Assembly: GCA_046765795.1 (NCBI GenBank)
Contig: JBKPRH010000235.1
Span: 1 to 27,306 of the forward strand
Origin: Gp6-AA40 sp046765795
Lineage (GTDB): Bacteria; Acidobacteriota; Vicinamibacteria; Vicinamibacterales; UBA2999
Reading direction: 5' to 3'
Length of the DNA stretch: 27,306 nucleotides
The position numbers and the translations under genes are program-made. Shown here piece by piece: positions 6,595 through 15,311 of this stretch; within the stretch, counting starts at the first letter, position 1; the number at the start of each line of letters is the position of its first letter. The notes beneath the pieces are model-generated. The model had not been told where the DNA came from, searched no databases, and was given only the letters and a program-made list of their open reading frames with translations.

Positions 6595-7604
6595 GAATCC
6601 TCTCCTGGCTCGCCGTCTTCATCCGCCACAGCGTCAACTTCGGCCGCGCGGAGTTGCTGCTCGAGCCGTGTGGCCAGATCGCGCGCGGCGTTGAGCCCGC
6701 GCGACCGCAACAGCTGATTCCGGGCTGCCACTTCGACGAGGATGGCCAGGTTCCGTCCGGGAGCGACCGGCATGCGGATGAGAGGAATCTTGACGTTGAA
6801 CAACTCGAAGACATTCTCCTCGAGGCCCAGTCGATCGTATTCGCGATCGGGATCCCAGCGTTCCAGCCTGACCACCAGTTCGACGCGCTTCGATGTCCGC
6901 GTCGACGCCACGCCGAAGAGATCGCGGATGTTGATCACCCCAAGACCACGCACTTCCATGTGATGCCGGGTCAGCTCTGGGCACGTTCCGATCACCGCCG
7001 TCTCGCCGCGCCTGCGTACTTCGACCGTGTCGTCGGCGACAAGCCGATGTCCACGGACGATCAGGTCGAGCGCGCATTCGCTCTTGCCGATGCCGCTGTC
7101 CCCGACGATCAGGACGCCCAGCCCGAGAATGTCCATCAGCACGCCGTGCATCACCTCTCGAACGGCGAGCGCATCGTCGAGGAGCGTGGCGATCTTGGCG
7201 ATCGCAATCGGCGTTGCAACAGTCGTGCGCAGCACTGGCACTCGGTGCGTGTCGGAGGCCGCGAGCAGATCGGCAGGAGCCCGGCCACCGCCGGTGATCA
7301 GCACGCACGGAATCTCGTGCGCGAACATCGCGCTGAGCATGGCCACCCGGGCGTCGTGATCGAGGCCCTCGAGGTAACTCATCTCGCTTTCGCCGAACAC
7401 GAGGATCCGCGCCGGCCGAAGATACTCATGGAAGCCAGCAAGCGCGAGCCCGGTCTTCTGGATATGAGGGCTGGAGATGGATCGATCGAGGCCGCCGTGT
7501 CCGCTCAAGAGCTCGAGCGGAAGACCGATGGCGTCCGAGCGGCTCTGCAGAAGCCGCTCCACCGTCAACGACGGCGTCGAGGTGTGCTGCTGCTCAACGC
7601 TCAC
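6591..7604 (-). CDS. hprK: HPr kinase/phosphorylase
   Basis: 337 residues from GTG 7604, 13 nt after the hpf stop. No clear Shine-Dalgarno is seen and a slightly later start is possible, but the N-terminus SLTVERLLQ fits the family. The N-terminal domain (about 1-140) contains the IQKTGLALAGF region. The kinase domain has catalytic His153 in HGVLMD and the Walker A GDSGIGKS (168-175). It also has the RLVADDTV acidic pair and the HprK signature EVRGLGVINIRDLFG, and an R-x-P-V-A-P-G-R region near the end. It phosphorylates and dephosphorylates HPr at Ser46, which is present in the HPr of this operon. An acidic C-terminal tail (EDGEPGED) extends past the usual end. Confidence 0.95.
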   Translation of the reverse strand: MSVEQQHTSTPSLTVERLLQSRSDAIGLPLELLSGHGGLDRSISSPHIQKTGLALAGFHEYLRPARILVFGESEMSYLEGLDHDARVAMLSAMFAHEIPCVLITGGGRAPADLLAASDTHRVPVLRTTVATPIAIAKIATLLDDALAVREVMHGVLMDILGLGVLIVGDSGIGKSECALDLIVRGHRLVADDTVEVRRRGETAVIGTCPELTRHHMEVRGLGVINIRDLFGVASTRTSKRVELVVRLERWDPDREYDRLGLEENVFELFNVKIPLIRMPVAPGRNLAILVEVAARNQLLRSRGLNAARDLATRLEQQLRAAEVDAVADEDGEPGEDS

Positions 7605-7617
7605 GGTGTGAGACAGA

Positions 7618-8157
7618 TCACCGTTCCGGCTCGTTGAGTCCGAGATTGCCGTCGGGACGCCGATACAACACCGTGACCGCGTCGCTTGCCGAGTTGCGGA
7701 ACACGATCACGGCGTCGCTGCCGTCACCGATTTCCGCGGCGGCATCTTCGATGGACATCGGCTTCACGGCGTAGCGACGAGCGCGAATGATGCGTCGCCC
7801 GTTCGCCGGCGCGGCCGGACGCGCGGCAACCGCGCCAGCCTCGGCAACGGCGGGTGTCCGCCGCCGGCGTCCGCTCCACTTGCCTTTGAGCTTTTCGATC
7901 TGCCGCTCGATCCGCTCGGCGGCCATGCCGATGGCCACGTCCGGAGTGGCCCCGGTGCCTTCACCGCGAAGGAAATGCTCGCGTTTGACGTGGAGATCGA
8001 TCTCGGCGCGCACGCGTCCGCGTTCCTTGGTGAGCGCGACGTGTGCCGACAGCGCGCTGTTGTTGAGGAGCCGGACCGCGTGAGCCAACCGCTGCTCTGC
8101 GAACTTCCGAGTGGACGCCGAGACCGTAAAGTGCCGTCCGGTGATGTCGAGGCGCAT
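7618..8157 (-). CDS. hpf: Long-form ribosome hibernation promoting factor
   Basis: 179 residues from ATG 8157 (MRLDITGRHF, the family start). An upstream in-frame GTG at 8169 would add four residues; neither has a strong Shine-Dalgarno. The N-terminal S30AE fold (about 1-100) has ITGRHFTV, the LTKERGRVRAEIDLHV strands and AAERIERQIEKLKGKW. After an Ala/Pro-rich linker comes the C-terminal dimerisation domain (about 125-175) with KPMSIEDAA and VTVLYRRPDGNLGLNEP. The C-terminal domain marks it as long HPF, which makes 100S ribosome dimers by itself. It lies between rpoN and hprK, the common placement; sigma-54 and PTS genes around it suggest linkage to nutrient state. Confidence 0.94.
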   Translation of the reverse strand: MRLDITGRHFTVSASTRKFAEQRLAHAVRLLNNSALSAHVALTKERGRVRAEIDLHVKREHFLRGEGTGATPDVAIGMAAERIERQIEKLKGKWSGRRRRTPAVAEAGAVAARPAAPANGRRIIRARRYAVKPMSIEDAAAEIGDGSDAVIVFRNSASDAVTVLYRRPDGNLGLNEPER

Positions 8158-8174
8158 GGCGATACGCACCGGCC

Positions 8175-8195
8175 AGAGCCGAGAGCCGCGAGCCC
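8175..8195. repeat. Three 7-bp repeat units between rpoN and hpf
   Basis: AGAGCCG, AGAGCCG, CGAGCCC follow head to tail in the 41-nt gap. Read on the other strand they give a GGCTC-core heptamer, the same core seen at 20683-20703. Confidence 0.5.
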
Positions 8196-8198
8196 TAG

Positions 8199-9623
8199 CT
8201 AATAGAGAACCTTGCGTTGATTGGAGGTCGGGATCTTCAGTTCTTCCCGATACTTGGCGATCGTGCGCCGCGCCAGCTCGAGACCCTCGCGCCGCAGCAT
8301 GCTCACGATCTTCGAATCGCTCAACGGCTTCTTCGGATCCTCCTGCTCGATGATCTTGCGGATGCGCTGCTTGATCGTCACCGAGGAGACCGCGTCTCCA
8401 TAGTGGCTGCTGATGCCGCTGTGGAAGAAGTACTTCATCTCGAACACGCCTTGCGGCGTGTGCATGTACTTGTTCGTGACCACGCGGCTGACCGTCGATT
8501 CATGCATGCCGATGTCGTTGGCGACATCGCGCAGCACGAGCGGACGCAGATATTCGATACCGTGATCGAGGAAATCGCGCTGGAAATTGATGATGCTCGA
8601 CGCCACTTTGTGGATCGTCTTCTGGCGCTGCTCGACCGACTTGATCAACCACAACGCCGAGCGGAACTTGTCCTTCACGTAGGCGCGCGTCTCGTCGGTG
8701 TTCTCGGGTGCGGTCTTATCCATCAGCCGCCGGTACACCGGGCTGATGCGGAGCTGCGGCAGCCCTTCCTCGTTGAGCAACGCGACGTACTGCTCCTCGA
8801 TCTTCACGATGTAGACATCGGGGATCACGTACTGCGACTGCGACGGGTTATAGCGGCTGCCAGGCTTGGGATCGAGATGGCGAATCAGCTCGATGTGCTG
8901 CTTGAGATCGTCGATCGATAGTCCGAGCTTACGCGCGAGCTCTGGCACCTGATGGTTCTGCAGGAGCCGCATGTGCTCGGTCACGATGCGCTCGGCGGGT
9001 GTGCCAGTCATGCCCAGGTGACGCAACTGCAACAGCAGGCACTCCTGCAGGTCGCGTGCGGCGACGCCAATGGGATCGAAGCTCTGGACCAGCGCCAGCG
9101 CGCGTTCGACGTCCTCGGTCGGCCAAGGCCCCATGCCTGAGACGTCGTCAACGGTCGCAACGAGATACCCGTCGTCGTCGAGGTTGCCGATGATGGCCTC
9201 GCCAATCTCGCGCAGGAGCGGGTCGTCGGTCTGCATCGACAGCTGCCAGAGCAGATGACCAGCCAGGGACTGTCCCGTCGAGAGCGTGTTCTCGATCGGC
9301 GGGAGCTCCTTGACCTCAGTCGGCGTACGCGGGCGATAGCCGTCGTCGAGGTAGTCGCCGAAGAAGTATTCGTAGTCCTGGTCGTCCCAGGTGTCGCCCT
9401 TCTCTTTGTCCTTCTTCTCTTCCTGCTTTTCCTGCGTCTGTTCGACGGGCTGAAGCTCTTCCGTCGGTACTTCCTCGAGCATCGGATTCTCGACCATCTC
9501 CTGATTCAGGAGCTCCGACAGCTCGAGCGTGGACATCGGCAGGAGCTTGATCGCCTGCTGAAGCGACGGCGTCAGAATGAGCTTCTGAACGAGTTTGGTG
9601 TGGAGTTTCTGCGAGATCGCCAT
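8199..9623 (-). CDS. rpoN: RNA polymerase sigma-54 factor
   Basis: 474 residues from ATG 9621-9623, 22 nt after the lptB stop. Region I is the Gln/Leu-rich N-terminus (LQQAIKLLPMSTLELSELL) that contacts enhancer-binding activators. An unusually charged acidic linker follows (about residues 50-95, rich in Glu, Lys, Asp). The core-binding domain includes ARDLQECLLLQL. The helix-turn-helix contains IGMHESTVSRVVTNKYMHTPQGVFEMKYFF (given here in pieces: MHESTVSRVV and GVFEMKYFF are the recognisable parts). The RpoN box ARRTIAKYRE at 451-460 reads the -24 element. All regions are intact. Its placement before hpf and the PTS genes, and after lptB, is the classic order. No clear sigma-54 promoter was found in the window. 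Confidence 0.97.
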   Translation of the reverse strand: MAISQKLHTKLVQKLILTPSLQQAIKLLPMSTLELSELLNQEMVENPMLEEVPTEELQPVEQTQEKQEEKKDKEKGDTWDDQDYEYFFGDYLDDGYRPRTPTEVKELPPIENTLSTGQSLAGHLLWQLSMQTDDPLLREIGEAIIGNLDDDGYLVATVDDVSGMGPWPTEDVERALALVQSFDPIGVAARDLQECLLLQLRHLGMTGTPAERIVTEHMRLLQNHQVPELARKLGLSIDDLKQHIELIRHLDPKPGSRYNPSQSQYVIPDVYIVKIEEQYVALLNEEGLPQLRISPVYRRLMDKTAPENTDETRAYVKDKFRSALWLIKSVEQRQKTIHKVASSIINFQRDFLDHGIEYLRPLVLRDVANDIGMHESTVSRVVTNKYMHTPQGVFEMKYFFHSGISSHYGDAVSSVTIKQRIRKIIEQEDPKKPLSDSKIVSMLRREGLELARRTIAKYREELKIPTSNQRKVLY

Positions 9624-9645
9624 GCTTCAGTTGCCGAGAATCATC

Positions 9646-10374
9646 TTAGTCCAACCGGAAGTCGGCCCCCAGATAAATCCGGCGTACGTCCTCATCCGCG
9701 GCAAGCACGTCGGGGGTGCCATTACGGAAGATCACGCCGTCGTGCACGATGTACGCGCGGTCGGTGATCCGCAGCGTTTCGCGCACGTTGTGGTCCGTGA
9801 TCAGCACTCCGATGCCCCGTTCCTTCAAGTGAAACACGATCTTCTGAATATCCGTCACCGCGATCGGATCGATGCCCGCAAACGGTTCGTCAAGCAGAAT
9901 GAACCGCGGCGACATCACCAGCGCTCGCGTGATCTCCGCCCGTCGCCGCTCACCACCTGACAACGTGTGTGCCGGCGCCTTCGCGAGCGGCGTCAAATTC
10001 AACTCGGCGAGCAACTCCGCGAGCCGCTCTTTTCGCTGCGCTCGATCCAGATCGAGCGTCTCGAGAATGCCGAGGATGTTCTGCTCCACCGTGAGCCCGC
10101 GGAAGATCGACGGCTCCTGCGGCAGATAGCCAATGCCCTTCCGCGCCCTCACATACATCGGCGCGTCGGTCACATCCTCGCCATTCAAGATCACGCGGCC
10201 CGAATCCGGACCGGTCAGACCGACGGTCATGTAGAACGTCGTCGTCTTACCTGCGCCGTTCGGTCCGAGTAAGCCCACGATTTCGCCGGAGCCTACTTCT
10301 ATACTGACGCCCCGCACGACCGTACGGCCCCCGTACGACTTCGTGAGCTCTTGCGTGCGCAGCGTAGATGACAT
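9646..10374 (-). CDS. lptB: LptB, ATPase of the LPS export ABC transporter
   Basis: 242 residues from ATG 10374. A complete ABC ATPase: Walker A GPNGAGKT (37-44), a Q-loop in GIGYLPQEPSIFRGLT, the signature LSGGERRR, Walker B FILLDEPFAGIDP, and the H-loop TDHN. The YLPQEPSIF and FAGIDPIAV stretches are characteristic of LptB rather than of amino-acid importers. LptB drives LptFG to extract LPS from the inner membrane and pass it to LptC. The upstream gene encodes an LptC/LptA-like fusion and the downstream gene is rpoN, as in many diderms. lptF and lptG are not in the window. The 38-nt upstream gap shows no good Shine-Dalgarno. Confidence 0.96.
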   Translation of the reverse strand: MSSTLRTQELTKSYGGRTVVRGVSIEVGSGEIVGLLGPNGAGKTTTFYMTVGLTGPDSGRVILNGEDVTDAPMYVRARKGIGYLPQEPSIFRGLTVEQNILGILETLDLDRAQRKERLAELLAELNLTPLAKAPAHTLSGGERRRAEITRALVMSPRFILLDEPFAGIDPIAVTDIQKIVFHLKERGIGVLITDHNVRETLRITDRAYIVHDGVIFRNGTPDVLAADEDVRRIYLGADFRLD

Positions 10375-10412
10375 CGCGTGGCGAGGTGATCGAACGGACT
10401 GCTAACAGCGGC

Positions 10413-12602
10413 TCAGCGGGACGACGGAGGCGCGCATGATGTCATCTGCGTCTCGGTGCGGTTCTGGTCGTTGCCGTCAACACTGATGGTATCGGTCGAC
10501 TTGTAGAAGGTCAACGTTCGGCCGACCGTCTCACTACACGTCACGGCGCCTGATGCCGCCGTTTTTACGTCGGTGACTTTCACGCGCGTCGTGCCCGTCG
10601 CCGACATCACATAGCGCTCTTCACTCGCGTAGTACGTCAGCCGCGATCCCACCGCTGTCCGCTTGTCCAGTTTCAGCGTCACCCCCGTATACCCCTCGAG
10701 GCGCTCGACCTTGTTCCCTTCCTTGGCGAGCACGATTTCGATTCGCTCGCCACGGAGGTCGCCCTGAGGACCACTCAATTGCGCATCACGTACCGGGACT
10801 GCACGGCGCGAATCCGTTGGCGCCCCGCTTCGGGCTCCGGCAGAGCCAGCGCCCCTCTCGGTTGTCGGTGGAATCGTAGCGCCGCTATAGGTCACGAGTC
10901 GCTTTTCATCGTCATAGCGGATCTCATTGCCGTTGCCGGATGACAGCCCTGTGTCGAGTTCGAGCGTGGATTTCGCCGATCCGGCCGCCACGAGATTGTT
11001 CTTCTGCTGGTCGAGGGTGATTGTGTCGGCTCGTATCGTCGTGCTCCCCTGCCACAGCGTCGCGCCGCCGCGATACACCGCCTGACCGGCCTGACCGCGA
11101 TAGTCGAGCGCATTGGCGTTGATGTTCGCGACCTGGTCCTGCTTCAGCAGTCCAGGGATGGCGACGCCACTACTGGCCGAGTCACGAGCCTGACCGCCCT
11201 TCTGTGGCGCGAGCGTCGTTTTCACTTCTGTCGCGGAGATCTGCCGACCTTCGAGACCGACATCGATCATCCGTGCATCAATGGAAATCTGATCGACGGA
11301 CACGTGAGGCGGCCCACCCGCGTCGGTGCCTCGTAACGTGATCTTGTTCGCCTTGGGCTGATAGCTGATCTCCGCCGCCCGCGCGCTCAAGCCCTGATCT
11401 TCGAACGTGACGCGTTCCTTGAATGTCGCATCGCTGATCGCGTCATCGACGAGCATCGCGGTAAGTGACTGAGCGCGAACGACGCGGTCCATGGCGCCGC
11501 GCTTACCGGCCTCACGGTACTCGACCTTCCCTCGGAAGTCTGTCGCGGTCAGCCCACGGCCCGCTTCGCCAGTTCCCTCGAGCGTGTCCGCGCTGATGCT
11601 GCCTGCGGGCGTATCCCCCGACGCCGGAAGATCCAGGCGGACCTTGTCGCGTCCGACGAGGGCGACGATCGCCCCGTCAGGCGCAAGACGGACCTCGAGC
11701 GATTCACCGACGATCTGCCGGCCGGGCCCCGACGAGCTCTTCATCGCCACACCGGCGCCGCCATTCAGCACCACGCGTTCGAGTGCCTGTCCGTCATCGC
11801 TGTAATCCATGTCGATGTCGCGTGCCGACATCGAATCGATCGATGCGCCACCGGTGACGCGGGCGTTGTTGCGCAACTCGAGGTATTGAACGATCTGTTC
11901 GTCGTCTGAAAGGCGCGTCAGCACGTGATCGGCATCGATGACCTGTTGATTGCGAAGCACGTGCGCCTGACCGTCCAGTGTCAACGTGTTCTGCTGACGA
12001 TCGAGGACCGCGGTCCCGGCGTTGAAATCCGTCGTCGGCTGACCCTTGTCGTCCGACATGTTCACTTTGGCCTGTTCGGTGATCGTCAGAATGTCCCTGG
12101 TCTGGTCGTACGTCGCGTTGCCGCCAGAGCCAGTCATGTGGCCTTTACTGAACGCGATCGCGCCAGGCGCACGCACGATGCTGTCGTCCTGGTTGTGTGA
12201 CGCGCGATCCGTCGTCATCTCGAACCCGTCACTGACTTTGAGCCTGACGTGGCCCGCGAGCTGGCGTTCGCGCTGATCCTTACCCGCAGTCGCTTCGTCG
12301 GCGGTCACGACATAGGCCCGCCCGTCGGGCTTGTTGACGGTGATGGTCACCTCGAACATCTTTTGCGAGCCGTCGTCGTATGCGAGCGACCGCGCAAACT
12401 TGATGGAAAAGTCGCGCTCACCGGCGCGCAACCGCTGAGCCTCTCCTTGCTGCACCTCGAACTGCGCCTTGGGATCGGTACGCGGCGCCGCTGCAGGTGC
12501 GGTCGCGGTGCGACGCTCACCAATCGACTGATAGACGACGACCGCGACGGCCACGCCGAAGATCGCCAGGACGATCCGTGCGCGCTTCTGCCAGGTGCCC
12601 AT
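10413..12602 (-). CDS. LptC/LptA-like fusion: membrane-anchored OstA-repeat LPS transport protein
   Basis: 729 residues from ATG 12602, 15 nt after the recJ stop. A single membrane helix (about residues 9-24) anchors the protein, as in LptC. A Pro/Ala linker leads to an LptC-like beta region (about 45-130). OstA/LptA-type repeats follow: strands of the pattern T-A-D-E-A, G-H-V-R-L, G-N-A-T-Y-D and L-T-I-T, then A-D-H-V-L-T-R-L. Further repeats include SARAAEISYQPKANKITLRG, INANALDYRG and a C-terminal one with GSRLTYYASEERYVM. Classical LptC and LptA are each about 185-190 residues, so this could combine anchor and periplasmic bridge in one chain. The start of the next gene, lptB, supports the LPS role. 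Two cysteines near the C-terminus could form a disulfide. Repeat boundaries are estimated by eye. Confidence 0.85.
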   Translation of the reverse strand: MGTWQKRARIVLAIFGVAVAVVVYQSIGERRTATAPAAAPRTDPKAQFEVQQGEAQRLRAGERDFSIKFARSLAYDDGSQKMFEVTITVNKPDGRAYVVTADEATAGKDQRERQLAGHVRLKVSDGFEMTTDRASHNQDDSIVRAPGAIAFSKGHMTGSGGNATYDQTRDILTITEQAKVNMSDDKGQPTTDFNAGTAVLDRQQNTLTLDGQAHVLRNQQVIDADHVLTRLSDDEQIVQYLELRNNARVTGGASIDSMSARDIDMDYSDDGQALERVVLNGGAGVAMKSSSGPGRQIVGESLEVRLAPDGAIVALVGRDKVRLDLPASGDTPAGSISADTLEGTGEAGRGLTATDFRGKVEYREAGKRGAMDRVVRAQSLTAMLVDDAISDATFKERVTFEDQGLSARAAEISYQPKANKITLRGTDAGGPPHVSVDQISIDARMIDVGLEGRQISATEVKTTLAPQKGGQARDSASSGVAIPGLLKQDQVANINANALDYRGQAGQAVYRGGATLWQGSTTIRADTITLDQQKNNLVAAGSAKSTLELDTGLSSGNGNEIRYDDEKRLVTYSGATIPPTTERGAGSAGARSGAPTDSRRAVPVRDAQLSGPQGDLRGERIEIVLAKEGNKVERLEGYTGVTLKLDKRTAVGSRLTYYASEERYVMSATGTTRVKVTDVKTAASGAVTCSETVGRTLTFYKSTDTISVDGNDQNRTETQMTSCAPPSSR

Positions 12603-12617
12603 TACTGTCCAGAATAA

Positions 12618-14342
12618 TCAGTTTTCGGGCGCCTTGAAATCGGCAATCGAGAGCTGCAGGTATCGCTCACCTTCCCAGGTATCCTGCTCGAGCGAAAAGG
12701 CCAGGTCGATGGCCGTCTTGTGCCCGGCGACGAATTCCTCGCGCTCCGACGCCCGCCAGGCGATCCCGCGCATGACACGGCCGTCCTGACGGAAGGCCAT
12801 CTTGAGGTGCCGTTCTTTGACGCGCCGCGGTCCATCGACGATCTCGACCCCGCTGGTTCGAAAGATCGGCCGGGGGTTGCCGGCGCCGAACGGAGCCAGC
12901 GAGGTGAGCTCAGACGCCATCTGCTCGTCGATCGATCGAAACCCGAGTGTTCCATCGATCCAGATCCTCGGACGCAGGTCGTCGGGCTGTAGGCAACCGT
13001 CGGCATAGTCGTTCACGCGGGCGCGCAGCTCTCGCACACGTTCAGACGCCATCGTCAGCCCAGCGGCTTGCTTGTGCCCACCGAACTTGCTCATGACGTC
13101 GGCGCATGACTCCAGCGCTGCAAGCATATTGAACGACGGAATGCTGCGGCACGACCCGTGGGCCACGTCGCCATCGGTCGAGATCACGATCGCCGGCCGA
13201 TGGAACGCGTCCACCAGCTTGGAGGCGACGATGCCGATGACACCGCGATGCCATCCCTCGCCGCCGACGACGATCACTGTGCGGGAACCGATCTCGAGGT
13301 CGGTCTCAACCGCCTTGCGCGCCGCGGCCACGATGTCGGCTTCCTCGTGCTGACGACGGATGTTCTCGGTGTCGAGCTGCTGCGCGAGCTCCCGCGCTTC
13401 CTCCCGCATCGCTTCGTCCGAGGCCAATAGCAGCCGGGCGGCGATGTCAGGTGAGCTCATTCGTCCTGCGGCGTTGACCCGTGGGGCGAGCACAAAGCCG
13501 ATGTGATAGCTGTCGATCTCCTTGCCGATGAGACCGCAGACGTCGAGGAGCGATCGCAACCCGACCTTGTGCGGTCCGCGTGAGAGCATCTCGAGACCAA
13601 GCTTCGCGATCACGCGGTTCTCGCCCTGCAGCGGGACGACATCGGCGAGCGTGCCTATGGCGGCGACCTTCACAAACGCCGGAAGCCAACTCGTATGCCC
13701 GGTCCTGATGCACAGGGCCTGGACCAGCTTGAGCGCCACGCCGACGCCCGCGAGGTTCTTGTCGGGATACGAGCAGTCGTGGCGCTTCGGATTGATCACC
13801 GCCAGGGCCTGCGGCAACTCCGTGTCTGGCTCGTGGTGATCGGTGATGATCAGATCGACACCCAGTTCGCGAGCGCGGGCGGCCGCCTCCACGCCGCGAA
13901 TGCCGCAGTCCACCGAGATGACCAACGCGACGCCGAGTGCGTGAAGGCGTTCGATGGATGCCGGCTGCAAGCCATAACCGTCCCGCAGCCGCTCGGGGAT
14001 GAAGTGCGTCACATCAGCGCCGAGCAACTCGAGGGCACGACGGAGAATGACCGTGGAGGTGACACCGTCCACGTCATAGTCGCCGTGGATGGCGATGCGC
14101 TCCTTGTTCTCGATCGCGCGGAGGATGCGATCGACGGCCGCGGGTAGATCGGTGAGCCGGTGCGGATCGAGCAGATCGTCCAGCGACGGAAAGAGGAAGC
14201 GCCGCGCGCTCAACGGATCGTCGAGGCCTCGAATCGACAACAGCCGCGCCGTCACCGGCGACACGCGCAGTTCGTGCGATAACCGCGCGACGACGGCATC
14301 GTCGCAACGGAGTGATTCCCAGATCCGATCAGCTTTCGGCAA
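12618..14342 (-). CDS. recJ: RecJ, single-stranded-DNA-specific 5'-3' exonuclease
   Basis: 574 residues from TTG 14342, which overlaps the accA stop by 14 nt; AGGA precedes the TTG but very closely, and no ATG or GTG lies near the expected N-terminus. The DHH phosphoesterase core shows HGDYDVDGVTST (metal-binding Asp88, Asp90, Asp92), SVDCGI and TDHHEPD (DHH at 168-170). It continues with an NPKRHDC strand, GVGVALKLVQAL, and APRVNAAGRM. The DHHA1 part carries GGHKQAAGLTM near residue 421. An OB-like C-terminal domain ends the protein. RecJ resects nicked or gapped DNA in recombination and mismatch repair. Length is typical (560-580). It is wedged between accA and the lpt genes, an arrangement probably of co-transcription rather than shared function. 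Confidence 0.96.
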   Translation of the reverse strand: MPKADRIWESLRCDDAVVARLSHELRVSPVTARLLSIRGLDDPLSARRFLFPSLDDLLDPHRLTDLPAAVDRILRAIENKERIAIHGDYDVDGVTSTVILRRALELLGADVTHFIPERLRDGYGLQPASIERLHALGVALVISVDCGIRGVEAAARARELGVDLIITDHHEPDTELPQALAVINPKRHDCSYPDKNLAGVGVALKLVQALCIRTGHTSWLPAFVKVAAIGTLADVVPLQGENRVIAKLGLEMLSRGPHKVGLRSLLDVCGLIGKEIDSYHIGFVLAPRVNAAGRMSSPDIAARLLLASDEAMREEARELAQQLDTENIRRQHEEADIVAAARKAVETDLEIGSRTVIVVGGEGWHRGVIGIVASKLVDAFHRPAIVISTDGDVAHGSCRSIPSFNMLAALESCADVMSKFGGHKQAAGLTMASERVRELRARVNDYADGCLQPDDLRPRIWIDGTLGFRSIDEQMASELTSLAPFGAGNPRPIFRTSGVEIVDGPRRVKERHLKMAFRQDGRVMRGIAWRASEREEFVAGHKTAIDLAFSLEQDTWEGERYLQLSIADFKAPEN

Positions 14343-15291
14343 GTCCTACGTTCCCCATCGTGCGCCACTTGTCATAGCGCGCCTGGAGCCGCGCTTCGGA
14401 GGTCATCGTTGACGAATTCGCCAGCGCCCGGCCCAACGCCGTGTCCAGCATCGTGGCCGCGAGCTCGTGGTTCGTGTGTGCGCCGCCACGAGGCTCTGGA
14501 ATGATCTCGTCGATCAGTTTGAGCCTCTGCAGATCGACAGCCGTGAGCTTCAGCGCCTCGGCGGCTTCGACTTTCCTGCCCGAGTCGCGCCACAGAATCG
14601 CCGCACACCCTTCAGGCGGGATGACGCTGTAGATCGCGAACTCGTGCATGAGGATGCGATCGCCGACAGCGAGACCCAGTGCGCCGCCGCTGCCGCCTTC
14701 ACCGTGCACGATGACGATGATCGGCGTGTCGAGCGCCGCCATCTCACGCAAGTTCAGCGCGATCGCCTCCGAGATGCCGCGCTCCTCCGACTCGATGCCG
14801 GGATAGGCGGCCGGTGTGTCGATAAATGCGATGACCGGCCGGCGGAACTTCTCGGCCAGCTTCATCGCCCGCAATGCCTTGCGGTATCCCTCGGGCTTCG
14901 CGTAGCCGAAGTTCCTGTAGATCTTCTGCTTCGTATCACCGCCGCCCTTGTGATGGCCGACGATGAGGACCGGTTCGTCTCGATAGTTGGCGAACCCCGC
15001 GACGATGGCGTGATCGTCCGCATACCGCCGGTCGCCGCTGATCTCCGTGAACTCGGTGAACAAGCGGGAGGTGTAGTCCAGCACAGTCGGGCGATTCGGG
15101 TGCCGCGCCACCTGCACGCGCTGCCATGGCGTCAGGTTCTTGTAGATCTCACCGCGCAGCGAGTCGATCCGCATGTTCAGGCTGTCGAGCGACCGCTGCC
15201 GCTCAGCCGTGACCGGCAGCATCGAGAGCGCCTCGACTTCTTTCAGCAGCAGCGCGATCGGTTCTTCGAAGTCAAGTGTGTCAGGTGGCAT
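14329..15291 (-). CDS. accA: Acetyl-CoA carboxylase carboxyltransferase subunit alpha
   Basis: 320 residues from ATG 15291, 20 nt after the dnaE stop. A helical N-terminus (LDFEEPIALLLKEVEAL) precedes the crotonase-like fold. Family signatures are NLTPWQRVQVARHP, RYADDHAIVAG, GHHKGGGDTKQKIYRNFG, DTPAAYPGIESEERG, GEGGSGGALGL and SVIPPEGCAAILW. The alpha subunit pairs with AccD to transfer the carboxyl group from carboxybiotin to acetyl-CoA, the first step of fatty-acid synthesis. accD is not in the window. Size is the family norm (about 318). dnaE-accA adjacency is also known in E. coli. The 3' end overlaps recJ. Confidence 0.97.
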   Translation of the reverse strand: MPPDTLDFEEPIALLLKEVEALSMLPVTAERQRSLDSLNMRIDSLRGEIYKNLTPWQRVQVARHPNRPTVLDYTSRLFTEFTEISGDRRYADDHAIVAGFANYRDEPVLIVGHHKGGGDTKQKIYRNFGYAKPEGYRKALRAMKLAEKFRRPVIAFIDTPAAYPGIESEERGISEAIALNLREMAALDTPIIVIVHGEGGSGGALGLAVGDRILMHEFAIYSVIPPEGCAAILWRDSGRKVEAAEALKLTAVDLQRLKLIDEIIPEPRGGAHTNHELAATMLDTALGRALANSSTMTSEARLQARYDKWRTMGNVGLAES

Positions 15292-15311
15292 GGACAGACC
15301 AGGTCAAACGG

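Noticed and set aside
6654..7637. A 327-codon open frame antisense to hprK
   Set aside because: hprK is intact and recognisable; the antisense frame has shadow composition and no motifs.
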